Below are positions 34,494-47,000 of a stretch of 64,000 bases of DNA, in pieces. The position numbers and the translations under genes were made by a program. The stretch is from the NCBI GenBank assembly GCA_022559985.1, contig JAFJTR010000087.1, forward strand, positions 60,131 to 124,130, in the 5' to 3' direction. The notes under the pieces were generated by a model. That model was given only the letters and a program-made list of their open reading frames with translations. It had not been told where the DNA came from and made no database searches. Every line of letters starts with the position of its first letter. The stretch's first letter is position 1. The stretch is from Parastagonospora avenae f. sp. tritici 18332-5. Taxonomy: Eukaryota; Ascomycota; Dothideomycetes; Pleosporales; Phaeosphaeriaceae.

Positions 34494-36608
34494 ATGGCCT
34501 CTACGAGCCTCCTATGCACTCGGTGCCAAGAAGTAAACATTGCCTCACTCTTTACGGAAGTCCTTGATCACGATGAAGCAATATCAATGGGCCCGCTTGA
34601 GGAGATACTGGCTAGGAAGGATGAATGCACGATTTGCGCAGCAATTGTAGCTTCACTTGAAGCACATCAACCATGGAACAAAATCGATGCCAGCCGTATG
34701 CTCGAGATTCTCCGCAAGGATGGAGACGATACCAGCGTGTGGATGTACAGTTACATACTCATAAATGACCATATTCCAATCCTGAGGGTCGGCATCTCCA
34801 CCAACAAGAATGGTCAGTTGAATCGCCGTGGACGACGCGAACATGCTGGGGATCTCCAACTCATGCAACACTCGGCCAAGCAGCTGGATCTTCCTCTGTT
34901 AGGACGAGGGAGAAAGATGTTCCCGACCACAAACATGTTTCTTGCGCGGAGATGGCTGGATGAATGTATCACAAGTCACAATATCCTATGCAGTCAACCT
35001 GGCTTGCAGGAAGACCAGCCTCGTCTTAACATTCGTCCGACAAAACTCAGGGTGATTGACGTGAATAAGCGATGCTTGGTCACTCTCCCACACGGCACTG
35101 AGTACATTGCATTGAGCTACTGCTGGCCAAAGGAGCCCGGCCTCACCAACGTGAGCACGAACGGAATTGACCTTTATAGCAAAGGGGCGATTTGCACATC
35201 GAATGGACTTTCTCCGGCGCTCGGCGATGCGTGTGATTCAGTCTTCGACCTCGGGGAGCGTTACTTGTGGATCGATGCGCTCTGCATTATCCAGGACGAT
35301 CCAAAGGACAAGGCCCATCAGATTGGTCAGATGGATCTTGTCTACGGCGATGCATTACTAACCATCGTCATTGCGCCTAGTAACCACAAGCTTCAGAGCC
35401 CTGGCCTTCCGGGGTATCGCAGCACTACCCATGGTACCTCAGCACGTCATCAGTCCATCATAAAGCTTCACGGCCGGGACATCGAAGTAGCAGTGCCAAA
35501 GCCCTGTCTCGAAGATATCCTCTTCTACACGCGCTGGGAAACACGCGGCTGGACTTTTCAAGAATCCCACATATCTCGACGCTGCCTGTTCTTCACCGAC
35601 CACCAGCTCTACTTCCAGTGCTCATGTGGTATGCGATGCGAGGACACTACCAGCGAAAACCACAGGCCAGACGCCTACATCAAGCACAGCACCAATATCT
35701 GGAACCCCAAAAATGCCTATGGCGCTGACGAAGAAACCAATTTTGGTGAATTGTCTATTAGCCGAAACAAGTACGAAGATGAGAATGAAGGATTGACTAC
35801 TTATGGGAACTTTGTCAGTGCTTACCTCAGGCGTGAGTTATCGTTCAGATCGGACATACTGAACGCTTTCCACGGTATAACTAAACTACTGTGCGTGGCT
35901 CTGGATACGGAGTTCTATGCTGGTCTGCCTGTAAAATGGCTCGACCACGCGTTGTTGTGGCAGCTCTATGGCTCTACAGATCGCCAAGTGGGATTCCCGG
36001 CCTTCTCGTGGGCAGGATGGGTAGGCGGTGCGGATGCGCCGTATTGGTTGGGAGCGGAGAGCACGAGACGTTTAACCACATGGTATAGGCTTGAGGAAGG
36101 TCAGTGGACGAGATGCCATGGCAAGGAAGAGACAGAGAAACCGATCATCGTGATGCCAGAACTCGAACCGAGCGCGTGTCTGGATATAGCTTCTACCATC
36201 CAATGGGGTCTAGCGACCATAACGCAAGTCGCAACTTTCACGCTGTCCATGAGTACGACAGACCTCAAAGATGCGGCGATGTGGCCGAACAGCGAGCATG
36301 TATGGATCTTGGACAACAGCTCGCGAAGGGCTGGAGTTATACTGATCGATCGGGCATGGATGACGCAAAACGTCACGAAGGAGGCTAAGCATGACTTTAT
36401 CCTGCTCTCAAGCGCGCAGACAAGTCGGATCAGAGATATACCGAATTTCGACGATACATGCTACGAGCAGAGAGATTGGTGTTTGTTCAATGTCATGCTG
36501 TTGAGATGGCAAAGTGAGGTTGTCGCGGAGAGAATTGCTGTGGGGACGATGCATTGTGATGCTTGGATGGGAGCTAGATCCGTGACGAGAGTTGTGCAAT
36601 TGTGCTGA
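34494..36608 (+). CDS. HET-domain (heterokaryon incompatibility) protein
   Basis: Single exon, 704 aa. The N-terminus has paired Cys motifs (CTRCQEV and CTICAAIV). The HET domain spans about residues 200-380 with its three blocks: EYIALSYCWPKEP, LGERYLWIDALCIIQDDP followed by QMDLVYGDALLTIV, and TRWETRGWTFQESHISRRCL. The C-terminal half is the variable helical part seen in this family, ending in a WMGARSVTRVVQL segment. HET proteins can trigger cell death in non-self recognition, but most are uncharacterised, so the role here is inferred. A degraded copy of its 3' end lies about 1 kb downstream. Confidence 0.92.
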   Translation: MASTSLLCTRCQEVNIASLFTEVLDHDEAISMGPLEEILARKDECTICAAIVASLEAHQPWNKIDASRMLEILRKDGDDTSVWMYSYILINDHIPILRVGISTNKNGQLNRRGRREHAGDLQLMQHSAKQLDLPLLGRGRKMFPTTNMFLARRWLDECITSHNILCSQPGLQEDQPRLNIRPTKLRVIDVNKRCLVTLPHGTEYIALSYCWPKEPGLTNVSTNGIDLYSKGAICTSNGLSPALGDACDSVFDLGERYLWIDALCIIQDDPKDKAHQIGQMDLVYGDALLTIVIAPSNHKLQSPGLPGYRSTTHGTSARHQSIIKLHGRDIEVAVPKPCLEDILFYTRWETRGWTFQESHISRRCLFFTDHQLYFQCSCGMRCEDTTSENHRPDAYIKHSTNIWNPKNAYGADEETNFGELSISRNKYEDENEGLTTYGNFVSAYLRRELSFRSDILNAFHGITKLLCVALDTEFYAGLPVKWLDHALLWQLYGSTDRQVGFPAFSWAGWVGGADAPYWLGAESTRRLTTWYRLEEGQWTRCHGKEETEKPIIVMPELEPSACLDIASTIQWGLATITQVATFTLSMSTTDLKDAAMWPNSEHVWILDNSSRRAGVILIDRAWMTQNVTKEAKHDFILLSSAQTSRIRDIPNFDDTCYEQRDWCLFNVMLLRWQSEVVAERIAVGTMHCDAWMGARSVTRVVQLC

Positions 36609-37754
36609 GGTCGAACAGGATGAAAATGCCATCAGATCGACAGCGCAGGAAACCAGAAACTAGAGCATAAGTGTAGTCTGGTGTTTGTAAGAACGGCAGT
36701 CCGACACGTTACGTCTCGAGTCTTCCAATTATTCATTTTTAACGCGGGCTGCATCTTAGTCTGTTCGCCTACTCGAGCAACCTTCCCGTCTAGGACTCAT
36801 CATATAGGAAATTGGCGAGAGTCGACCTGACTCTTCCAAAAATATTGAAGCGTCTTTCCCATTTCGCCCTCAGCCCACGATTCAACTGGCAAAGCGTAGA
36901 AGCCAGCCTCGATCATCCCGGAGAATCCTATGAAGGCGACTTTTGTGTCGGGTGGCGCGGGTGCGCCGTCGTCTGCGGGAAGACCGATTGCATGCTCCCC
37001 TCCCGCCGTAATCCCATGCGTTACTTGTATGGATGGGCCTTTGGCCAATAGGGTCAAGTCTTTGTTCGCGATGATATAGCGGGAAAGCTGCTCCACGACA
37101 TCTCCGATAGTGATGATGACGCCGTCTGCTCTTCGAACGAGGAGAGCTTTGGGTCTTATGATAGTAGACTCCCTCCAGCTCCATGCAACTTGTTCTTCAA
37201 TGGTCTCGATGACCAAGGCAATCAAGTGAAGAGGATCCTGTGTAGCTGCTTCGAGGCAATTGGATGACCGAGGAAGGGCGAAAGATTAGGAGTGAGACTG
37301 TCTGGATCATCTGCGACTTGAATCTGTGATATGTCATCGAAAACTGACCAACGCAGACGGCTGAATTCCTCGTTCATGCTGGTGTCGAGTTCGCTAAAAC
37401 CCATGTCGGAACCGGTCCATGTCTTGATGTCGTCGTCGGACCCCTCGTTCATGACATCGTCAACTTCGCTAGCAGCCATGCCGACCATGTGAGAACATGC
37501 GAATTACAGAAAAAGGTTGTGGTCTGTGGTGCGCGCGCGTGGTGAAGAGAGAGTGGTTGGGCGCAAAAACAGGTTATGCATAGGTTATCGCATGAAAGCT
37601 GATTTGGTGACGAGAATTGTGCAGATGTGCTAAGATCGAACGGAATGCAGAAAATAGACCACAAGATCGACAGCACCGAACACTAGTAACTAGATCACAA
37701 ACTTGCCCTAGTGCGTGTAGGGACGGTGGTCCGACTCGTTGCGTCTCGAGTCTT
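36549..37754. repeat. direct repeat: HET-gene 3' tail duplicated ~1 kb downstream
   Basis: Copy A (about 36549-36724) covers the last codons of the HET gene and its 3' flank. Copy B (about 37576-37754) is in the same orientation and aligns with roughly three quarters identity, sharing blocks such as TGACGAGA, AGATCGACAGC and GTCTCGAGTCTT. The stop region is shared but copy B has no open HET frame before it. The segment between holds an unrelated minus-strand ORF. Confidence 0.75.
36800..37488 (-). CDS. orphan hypothetical protein, two exons or frameshifted
   Basis: An acidic N-terminal frame begins MVGMAASEVDDVMNEGSD at 37488, or MAASEV nine bases later. A C-terminal frame of about 140 residues (ESTIIRPKALLVRRADGVII, then TIGDVVEQLSRYIIANKDLT) ends at a TGA at 36800. 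The C-terminal pattern resembles short lineage-specific fungal proteins of unknown function. Joining the two needs a 53-nt intron with a non-consensus GTCTCA donor, so a frameshift is an alternative. It lies between the two copies of the HET tail. Confidence 0.5.
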
Positions 37755-37875
37755 ATCGATAGCAACATCTATGGGCGTCACTCTACTTGAAGTTTCCAAC
37801 GCTCAATTCATACACGATCTTCTGAAAGAACAAACCCATCTTTCAAAAACTTGATATCGAACCCGGGCTATCACC
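37489..37875. other. intergenic with HET-tail relic
   Basis: About 390 bp; the region 37576-37754 is copy B of the HET 3' tail. The MYND gene begins at 37876. Confidence 0.6.
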
Positions 37876-38813
37876 ATGGCCAACCAATTCATGAACATGT
37901 TGAACAACATGGCTCCGCGATCGAATCGGTATCAACCATCCCCCTGGCTACACACACATGCGCATCCTAATAAATCCATAGATCTCTCGCAGATTTGCAA
38001 AATTCACAAGACCAACTAAAAGGCATGGACGCCATGGAACTCCGCGGCTGGGCCTCTCAAAACCCGCTCGTTCCAGCCCGCGACCTTTCGGACTCCCTCG
38101 GTAAAGCACTCCTCGCAACCTTCTCGGGGCAAGACGACGCCGTGAAGATCCATCTGGATGGCCAAATTGCCGAAGATGGAAAGGAAGCGGTTGTAAAAGA
38201 AGTGCATTCAGCGCGATGGGGCCCGACCAAGATTCCGATTCTGAATGTCGTTTTGCTAGCGGTGTATCACACGCCAGGGGATAAGCAGCCGTTGCTCGAC
38301 CTGACGCGATATCTCGTCGAAGACCTAGGTGTACCGGTCGACGGAACAGACGTTACGGGAGCGAGTGCATTGTATTGGAGTATCTCATGTAAACCCTTTG
38401 CGGAGCCAGACTTCGCGCAAATCCTCTTCTCCGCCGGAGGATCCGTTAATCAAAAGAACCGTTTCGGCGGTACTGCGGCGAGTGAGATCGCGCAGGCAGA
38501 TTTAGCGGGCGATACGAGCCGGAATGTGGCTATGTTAAAGTGGTTTCTTGAACACGGTGGAGATATTGATGGAAAAGATAATGATGGGATGAATGTTAGG
38601 ATGTTGGTGGATATGATGGCGAAACGCATACCTGGTATGGCGGCGGCGGTGAAAGAGGGAAGAAGAGCTAGGCAAGAGGGGCAGTGTGAGAATTGTGGGA
38701 TGGATGGAGCCGATAAGAGTTGCGCGAGATGTAAAGCGGTGAAGTATTGTGGGCAGGAGTGTCAGAAGGTAGATTGGAAGGGGCATAAGAAAGGATGCAA
38801 AGCTGTCGCTTGA
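37876..38813 (+). CDS. MYND-type zinc-finger protein with ankyrin-like region
   Basis: Two exons (37876-37928 and 37982-38813) join in frame, giving about 294 aa that starts MANQFMNMLNNMAPRSNR. The middle has ankyrin-like helices (LDLTRYLVEDLGVPVDGTDV, SALYWSISC, MLKWFLEHGGDIDGKDNDGM). The C-terminus is a complete MYND finger: CENCGMDGADKSCARC, then YCGQECQKVDWKGHKKGC. MYND fingers mediate protein-protein contacts. Function unknown; neighbours suggest no pathway. Confidence 0.85.
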
Positions 38814-39031
38814 AATTTTCAAATACTACTACGAGCTTCAGATGATTTCGGATATCTCTGAGCAACTCTCGCAAAAAATAATTACATTACGTCTGCTTTG
38901 TTAAATGCATCTATGTATCGGCAGCGCATCGCATACTCATTCTCAAGCTCGGGAGTGATCCGCTCTTGAGCCTTGAGAACTTCACATCGTAGATACCCCA
39001 CGTTAAATCAGCTGCTGCTCGCACCTCAACT

Positions 39032-41165
39032 TCATACCGTCCCCGTAGATCTCGGACGCAATGCTTCGTCCTGCGGTGCATTCGGAGGCGAACGCGTCCT
39101 CGGAGCGTCTTGCAGTTCGTAGCCCGGTTTTATCTCATCAATCTTGTACCATTTGAGTGTCCGCAGCGTGGAACTCAAGTCGGCCCAATTCGAGCCCGTC
39201 TTCACCCACAGCCGTCGATTGATAATTTTGAACACAATGAAGAGAATAACAACGAGAAATGGAGCCGTGTATCCGATGGCGACTTTCGCAAACGTGACCG
39301 GCGAGCTCCACCATGTAGCGCTGCAGAACCCAAGGACGACGAGGCATCCAACAATAGAAATAATTGCGGGCAAGGGTTGCGCAAATGCCAGGACTGTGAA
39401 GGGCTTGTATTCGCTCGTATTTCGCCTGAACTGCGCGAATTGCTCGCTAGTGAGATAATCCTTGCAACTCTTGAGCCTGCAAAGTTTAGTATATGCTGCA
39501 TGTAGCGTTCAGGCGAAAGATAATACCACAGGTAGTAACGTAGATATGCAAAAGATAAGGACGCCCAGACAATGAGGCAGCTTATACTGGAAGAGATCTG
39601 GACAATTTCAATGAGCTGTGGATGTTCGTTAGCTTGAAAATACTCTGTGCCGTTGAGTTCGTGACTGACGTATTGTATGGCGTAGCCACTCTTTAGGCTA
39701 ACAAAAGGTAGCCAGATGAAAGCGAAGGCCGAGAGAAGCAACGCTCGTGCTGGGACGCCAGTACTTGGAACCACATGGGAAAAGTTGTTTGCCATCTTTC
39801 CTAACCTAGTTGTCCTCGGTACATCTCGCGCCAATCCGTATAGTGTTCGAGATGCAATGTAAAGGGATGTGTTACCTGCAGACATGACGGCGAATATCAT
39901 TGCTGCGTTGAGGAAACCGGCCAGGGCCTTATGTCCATTGGCTCCCCACGCCCATAGCGCTATGATTGTCAAACTACTCGATCCGGGCTCGGGCAGAGGC
40001 TGTTCCCTTTCCTGCGTATCATTGCCGATGCCGCCATAGATCTGAGGGAGGTGATCGTTATCCCAAGAGACATTAAGAAGCTGGCCCAGAAGGCATAAGA
40101 AATACAGGACTAGTGCGACGTAGGCGATGGACTGAGAAGGCAGGCGTAGCGATTTCGACGATCTGGCTTCGAACGCAGTGACTGCAACACTCTCAATACC
40201 CAGAAAGCTAAAGGCTATCATGGGAATCACATATCTTATGCATTGTTAGGATGTGAATGCAGATGCTAAGTACCAACTTACGCGACTGCGCGGAACCCGT
40301 TCGTCGCATAATCAGGATTATGCTGAAACCCTACTTGGATGGCTACATCGGTTAGCACTTGTGTGGTCAAGTGATTTGAGGTACTTACGCCCGTTTCCCG
40401 ACCAATGTCCCTCTGAACGGAAAGTAGGATGTCAGCTTCCATTCTGTCACTTAGTCAGAATTTGAGCAGCCGACTCACCTTGAGCAGCCATCACGTAGAG
40501 AACGATGGTCAATCCGACAACCAGTATAATCTTGAAAATGCCACTCACAGCCTCTATCCAGCCGAATGTCCCAACACCAACAAGGTTAATGCAGACTAGT
40601 AGGGTGGGAGTAACGAAATAAAACAGTACAATCTGCCAGACTTGCTTTAGTCCCCAATATTCAGACAACTTAGCCGCCATTAAGTTTTGGCCGGCGAAGA
40701 TGGATATATATGTGAACCTAGGAGGATCAGTCTATTTCTTTGGATCACTATGAGCAGACTTACCAATATGCGACCCCCACAACCCAAGCATAGTCCCTGT
40801 CAACAAACGCGCGCACATATTCTACGATGGCATTTGGGGCAGGAAAGAGCTGGGTAAGCTCACTCAAACCTTCCGCCATACAAATTGCGATGATACCTAA
40901 GCGCGCAAAAGATAAGCTCAAGATAGGATCACATATAAATGGAGCCTGACTTACCCACGATGACGAGTGCGAGCAAAGCTCCCCCAGGTCCAGCGACTTC
41001 GATGGCAGGGCCGCCGGTGCTAAAGATGCCACTACCTATCAACGAAGTAATTACGATGAACTATTGTACAGTCAGAAACTGCGAAAACCTTCGACCTTGC
41101 CGCACAGAAAGACTGTGTCTAATGTAGATTTGAGTGAATGGCTGCAGCGTACAAAAATCATCCAT
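39032..41165 (-). CDS. amino-acid permease (APC family)
   Basis: Plasma-membrane amino-acid/proton symporter. At least eight exons on the minus strand. TM1 block ITSLIGSGIFSTGGPAIEVA and the GPGGALL turn are followed by MAEGLSELTQLFPAPNAIVE, the fungal YAT signature region. Later exons give FSFLGIESVAVTAFEARSSK and the long exon covering TM6-TM10; the C-terminal exon has TM11-12 and a polar tail. The start at 41165 (MDDFCTLQPFTQIYIRHSLS) is likely, but the junction to the TM1 exon at about 41068 needs a weak donor, so the first intron is uncertain. Substrate not predictable. Confidence 0.87.
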
Positions 41166-41605
41166 CCTTGGAGGTTCTGCCTAGATGTTGTCAGCGGAAG
41201 CGCTCGCGACTTCCGATAACGGAATGGCAGTTACTTCAGATCCGACGACTTAGCATATTTAATCATCTTCCACGATTTAAAAATTATCTGCTGATCTCAA
41301 AATCGACCTCGGGAGTGTCTAGGCAAGAGGGAACAACGCAGCAGGGCCTTGAAGGTGAGCAGAAGGATGCTCTACCCTGCAGGTGCTTATAGCGGGCCAT
41401 AGCCGCCCCAAAGGATTTGGCGAAATAGAGGCTGAGTGAGATTGCCTCGCCAACCCGCGTTGTCCAATGACTCCCGACCTGATTTTGGAGGACCTCGCAA
41501 CGTGGCTGCGCCTTCGAGCAAGGCAGAAAGCTATATCAGGGGGTGCTCCAGCAGTCTTGCTATCCCGTAAGGCGTTCACCTTGAGTATCGCAAATTATCA
41601 CAGCC
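41166..41605. promoter_or_regulatory. divergent region between permease and CorA-like gene
   Basis: About 440 bp between divergent starts. No motif recognised. Confidence 0.4.
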
Positions 41606-43911
41606 ATGCCTACAGTCCGTAACGTCATCGAGCCCGCCCAGACGAGATACATTGTCCAGTCTGGGGACTTAGAGACTTTCCTAAAGAAAAAATTCGGACA
41701 TAGTTATGATTTCAACATCAAAGTACGGAAATTCCATGCCGTTTACGGAACGCGCCTAACAAAGGTAGCACATAGCCGATCGATGGACATTCGTTGCACC
41801 AGAGATGGTCTCTGCAGTAAGTGGCCCTGACCAGAATTGTACGAGAAAGGCTTACAGAGAATAGGAAGAAATTCAGTCAGTTGATCAAAATGGATATCGG
41901 TCTTATGCATTAACGATCTCTTTCTAGAAATCTGATTGAGGAACTAGAAGCGACTGCGTAGTATAGTGATCTGGTTGGAAATGCAAGGTCAGGAAAGATG
42001 ACCTCGTGAGGCTCTGCGATTTAATGCGCCAACAAGATCCCTGTAATTCGATATTCCCCCTCATACAAATGGGGGTGTACTGTTGGCCTATCAGTCTGAT
42101 TATGATATACGAGGTCATTCAGCCGTGTGGCACTGGGTTTCCATCCGCCGTGGCGTTGGGGCTGTTCGCTTACCTGTCAGATGACAATTGAAGGCGCCTG
42201 CAGCCTTCGTGCGGTGGCCATGCTGGCACGCTCTAAGCATCTCTCTTCACCGGTCTGCGGTCTTTTCTGAACTTTATTGGACTTTTTAAGGACCGCGTCC
42301 GTTTTACCACCAATTTCGATGAAATCGCCAACGCGCAATGACATTGCCAACTGTTCATCCAGAATCCTGGTCTTGGAGCTCGTCGAACGCAAAAGCATTA
42401 TTGAAAGACGATGCCCCATCTGTTAGGATTAGGATAGATGAAATTGCAAGAGGTATGCACGATTTTATAACCGGAGATCGTTTTTGCTGACCGATAAGAA
42501 ACGTTTTGTTCTACGTTATGCTCGGCACCTATCGAGGTCCGAGCGGCCCTCAAACGCAGGGCGACTGGCCAAATCAGGCTGCGCATCATGTATGTCAAGT
42601 CGTCAGGATCTAGAACCACTCTAATATGGCCACTAGTTCGATCTACTCAAGTAAAACAATATTCCCACTGGATATCACCCATGAGCTTTTAGTCGACTTA
42701 TTTGAGGCGTACAACATCCATCGAGACTTTGCGGACGTCGTAGCATCATTTGGCCAGGAGCCCAATCTTGCGGAGAGGAGCAGCAATAACTCGACGATCA
42801 ATATCAAGGAGACTGGTGATTGCAATATCTCGTATCAGATCCGATATGTTGATAACAATCACCGTGGGGGCCAAGACCCATGGTCATTGAGACATAGCGG
42901 TGTGTTTCACCACCATACCGCACACGGGACAACAGACACTGTGGTCTTACTGCACCCTGTGCGTGAACCGCTGATCGGAAATGCTATCGCAGCGTTGAAG
43001 GAAGATGCCGTTGGGCGGTCCGAAGTATGTGAAAACCCGTTTCTACTGCATGCTTGGATGTTTGCGCAGTACTTCGCGAATTGGCGCTGGTATCTTCGAT
43101 ATGTTGGCGAAAGATTTGCGAAAGAGAACAGTATGGCCATGGTTGAGCAGCCCGAGGACACAAACCCTCAATCAAGCTTTCGAAGAGTACAGGTGTTGAG
43201 AAACACGATGGATCTCGTCCTGTCGACGCGTGCTTGTTGTTCCGGCAATCTCGACTTGATCCAACGGTTGTCTAGGTGCTCGCAGCCAGCAATACAGCGA
43301 CTTCAAATTTTAGAGGCGTTCGAATGTAGGATGAAAGGGTACATCGAAAGTGCAGACGTGCTAAAAGGTCGGGTGCAGAACCTCATAGACCTAGTGAGTG
43401 TCACCATTGGCTCATTTCACGACTCAGTTTTTAACACAAACCAGATAGGCTACACCCTCACCTTGCACAACCAGATGGAAGCCGCAAAGATTGATAATGA
43501 GCTGCGGAGCCTGACTGAACAATTGAAAAATCTCACAGAAGACACCGTAGATGACAGCGCGACTGTGAAGATAATCACTCTCGTCTCCGCTGTATATCTA
43601 CCAGGAAGCTTCATCGCTGTACGTACTCCTTGCTGGAACATCAAGTCAGGTGACTGTACGACTCTCTGACCATTGCATAGAGCCTATTTGGCATGAACTT
43701 TTTCCTTTTCGATACCGAAACCAGGAAGCTGGTAATATCGCCAAACTTTTGGATCTTCATCGCCACTTGGCTCCCTTTGATCTTCCTTACTGGAGCTATA
43801 TATGTGCTCATCCTTTTCATGAACTCAAGGTCGAAGAAGAAGCCTTTCAGCCTATGGAGGAGGCGGTCTACTGGCCTAATCGATGCTCCGCGAGAAAAGG
43901 TTCACGCATGA
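41606..43911 (+). CDS. CorA-like membrane protein (fungal Mg2+-transporter-like family)
   Basis: Exon 1 (41606-41722) ends in FNIK. A 46-nt intron with a CCTAAC branch site joins exon 2 (41769-41816, RWTFVAPEMVSA), a segment typical of the N-terminus of this fungal family. The main exon (about 42614-43620) begins near SSKTIFPLDITHELLVDLF and includes DPWSLRHSGVFHHHTA and a long helical stalk. After one intron the last exon gives SLFGMNFF, the GMN pore motif between TM1 (YLPGSFIA) and TM2 (WIFIATWLPLIFLTGAIYVL). What joins 41816 to 42614 is unresolved. Transport of Mg2+ is not certain for these divergent members. Confidence 0.7.
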
Positions 43912-44093
43912 CCTGAACCACGTACCATAGTACCACAACCTCTTTCGAACCGAAATTGGCTTTAGAGAGGATTTAGGGGAGTCCTGCCTACACGCTGATG
44001 GGTATAATAAGTCTTTGATACAACCGAATCCTTGTGGGTACAGTTGAAACGTTTGTTGCCTTTGTCGCATTCGGCATGCGGTCGGTTATATCT

Positions 44094-47000
44094 CTATTCC
44101 TCTACTGGTATTACCATAACCTGCCCATCCGATGTACACATGACGATGGCTAGGTTGTTACTGTCGGGCCACGGTCTTACTCGTAATGCCTTAACTGTTC
44201 CTGTGAACAAGTTCCATTCTGCAACAGGTTTCCTTGCCCCTCTCTTAATAATATGGGTTGAATCACTAACAATGCGGTGTTCCCACAATCGCGTGTGCAA
44301 GTAACCTTTCTCGACAATGAATAGGGAGTGATCGCCGTACATGCATGCACATGCCACTTTCGGGCACTCGAACATGTGCTTCGGGAGCTTGCCGGAAATC
44401 TCGCTTTGTGTGCTTCGTATCTGGGCTGGGAATAACTCACCACTTTTAGCATGCACGATGCATCCAAGATGAGTGTTGTATGGAATCAATGCTGCTTCTG
44501 GGCTACCGTGCCGCTTCTGAGGGAATGTTAGCCATTAAATGTGCAAGCACCAAGGCAGTCGACACGTACTGACGGATAATAGCCTTCTGACTCAGCTGAA
44601 ACAATGATACCTTGAGACTGCTCATCAATGCGCCAAGTGTATAAGCAATCATCAGGGCTACTGAAAGCCCAAGCATAAAGCAAGGTGCCAATATCGTTAA
44701 ATGAGGCATGGGTAAATGAGTGCTCCTGATTAACTGTAATCGCTTGCAAATCGGCATACGCACTGAGTCGAGCGCAATCAGCATCCACTGTTGCCTAAAT
44801 GAATAGCAAAGCACTTACTCCTTTTTTACGTAGTACACCTTCTCGGTACATACAAAAGCCAGACATCCAGTGGTCGAAAGACTGACGCTCAAAAGTGACG
44901 ATAAGGGCGCGCAGCTCGTCGCGATCCACGTCATCAGTTCATTCGTGCCATCGCTAAGACATACCTTCAATCTATTAGGAACAGAATATCTTAAGAAATG
45001 AATATCCCTTACGATGTTTTGGTCGTCTTGTGCTTTGCCCCATACGACCAGCTTATCGCCAGAGAGCACGAGATGTTTCCACCTTCGATCCGGGCAGCCC
45101 GGGCTCAAGGTGACGCACGAGAGTTCCTCGCATCTCCCAAGAGCTAAATCAATGTTGTATACAACGACTTCTCTGGTCTGCGAATCGGAGGTGGATCTCA
45201 ACTGCGCCACTCGGAGTCCGTAGGGACACAAAGAGATGTCGTGGACCTTGACTTTACGTGTGGCTAACATTGGAAACTGCTTGATACCCCGAACAGTTCG
45301 TTGTATCTTTGCATTGACAGTTACGCCATAAAGCTCACTTGGGAAGTTTCCCGAAATAGGAACCCTAGATTCGGTTGAGCCTCGGCGCCAATGTTCATCC
45401 GGCGACTGTGGATCATTTTGGAACAGGCTCGGCACAGACGAATGTCGACGCACGGAAGAGTTCTCGTCTGGTACAACCGGTTGATATCTTTCATCGCCAT
45501 CTTGCTTCAAACTGCTCCGCTGTATATTTGGTGTATTATCGGACGGGACGACAGAGCCTGGAACTGGTGCCGAATAATGCGTTGCTCTCTCTATCATTAT
45601 GGTTGGTACTCCCGACGCTGGCTTGTCTGAAGTCACACGGTTATTCAACGCATTGGTATGGTTTAGCGGACAACTTCGGGGATCAACTGGCTTTTTGTCA
45701 GCGCTAAAGTGTTGGTTGACATGATTCATCATGAAGACCAGCTGCTCTGCCTTTGGCCTCTGTGATCCGTCTGTCACAAGCGTTTGCAAGATCGTCGATA
45801 CGCAGCACTCAATACCTCTATTCGGGGGCTGTTCATCATATACAAGCCTCCGTAGCCACTCCAAAACTTCCGCGCGCACCTGGTACATATGGTGGTCGGC
45901 GTTCGGCTGTAGATGTTGTGATGTGACGGACTCGTAGAAGTAGTCATCGTCATGCCGGCCGGTCCTCTGAGCTCTGAATTTATCCACAGCAGAAGCTTTG
46001 CCCAAAGCAAAAGTAAGCGCTTCGGAGAAGATACATGCGAAAGACCAGATGTCGCCCTTGCGTCCCACACTTTTCTCGTTAGAACAGGCTGCATCGCCCG
46101 AGTTCCTACGTCGTACATGCTGAACTTCTGGAGGCTGGTAGGCTCCAGCCTGCCTCCGTGGCGTGGTCTTGATGGTCAAACGTTCGTACAGTCCCCGGAT
46201 CGAGAGAAGATCAGATGGGGTTGAGCCATCATCTTCTCTGAATGCGGAGATGCCAAAATCTGTCAACACCCACTTTCCTACTACTGAAGATGGGTCTCTA
46301 TCTATCAATATGTTGTTAGGCTTGAGATCCATGTGTGCGAAGTACAGTCTACCCTCCTGTCTAATCCCAATGACACCTTCATGCAACCATGCAAGCGCGG
46401 CTGCGATGCGATACATCTGCACACACACATCCTTGATCATAGCACCTTTTCGTGCCAGTGGAAACTGTGTCGCAAAGCTGTATACCTCTTTGCCTCGGAA
46501 ATCGTGTCCTTCGGCGAGAAAATAATCGAGGTCGAAATGCTCCGCCCACGGAAGAAGGATCAGATGTTCTCCTTTGTGGAAGAGAACGGCGAGATGTATC
46601 CTGATGTGTGCGTGGCTCGTGATGCTCTCTTTCAAGATTTCGAGATTCTGAAGCTCTCTCTTAGAGTCCACATTTGGGTTTGACGCATGGAACCTTTTGC
46701 AAGCGACCCATTTTACCTGCATTGTGAGTACACGTGGCCGAAGCATAGCAAATTTGATTCACCTTGTGATTGCGGTCGTTCTCCAAAGTAGTGAAGCAAC
46801 CCGGCGATATGGCGACTCTATCTACCGTGCCGTAGGCGCCAGAAGCAGTGTTGCGCTCAACTTCCTGGAAAGGCAGTCGTCGCTTGTCATCAATTCTACG
46901 AATAATAGAGGATTCTGAGAGAGGTTCCTAAAACTAGTATGAATCGCAGACATATCGTGGCCACTACGACAGTACTTACGGGAAGAAAGATATATTGCTC

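Noticed and set aside
37845..37870. B-box-like TTCGATATC on the minus strand
   Set aside because: No cloverleaf could be formed and it lies directly before the MYND gene start.
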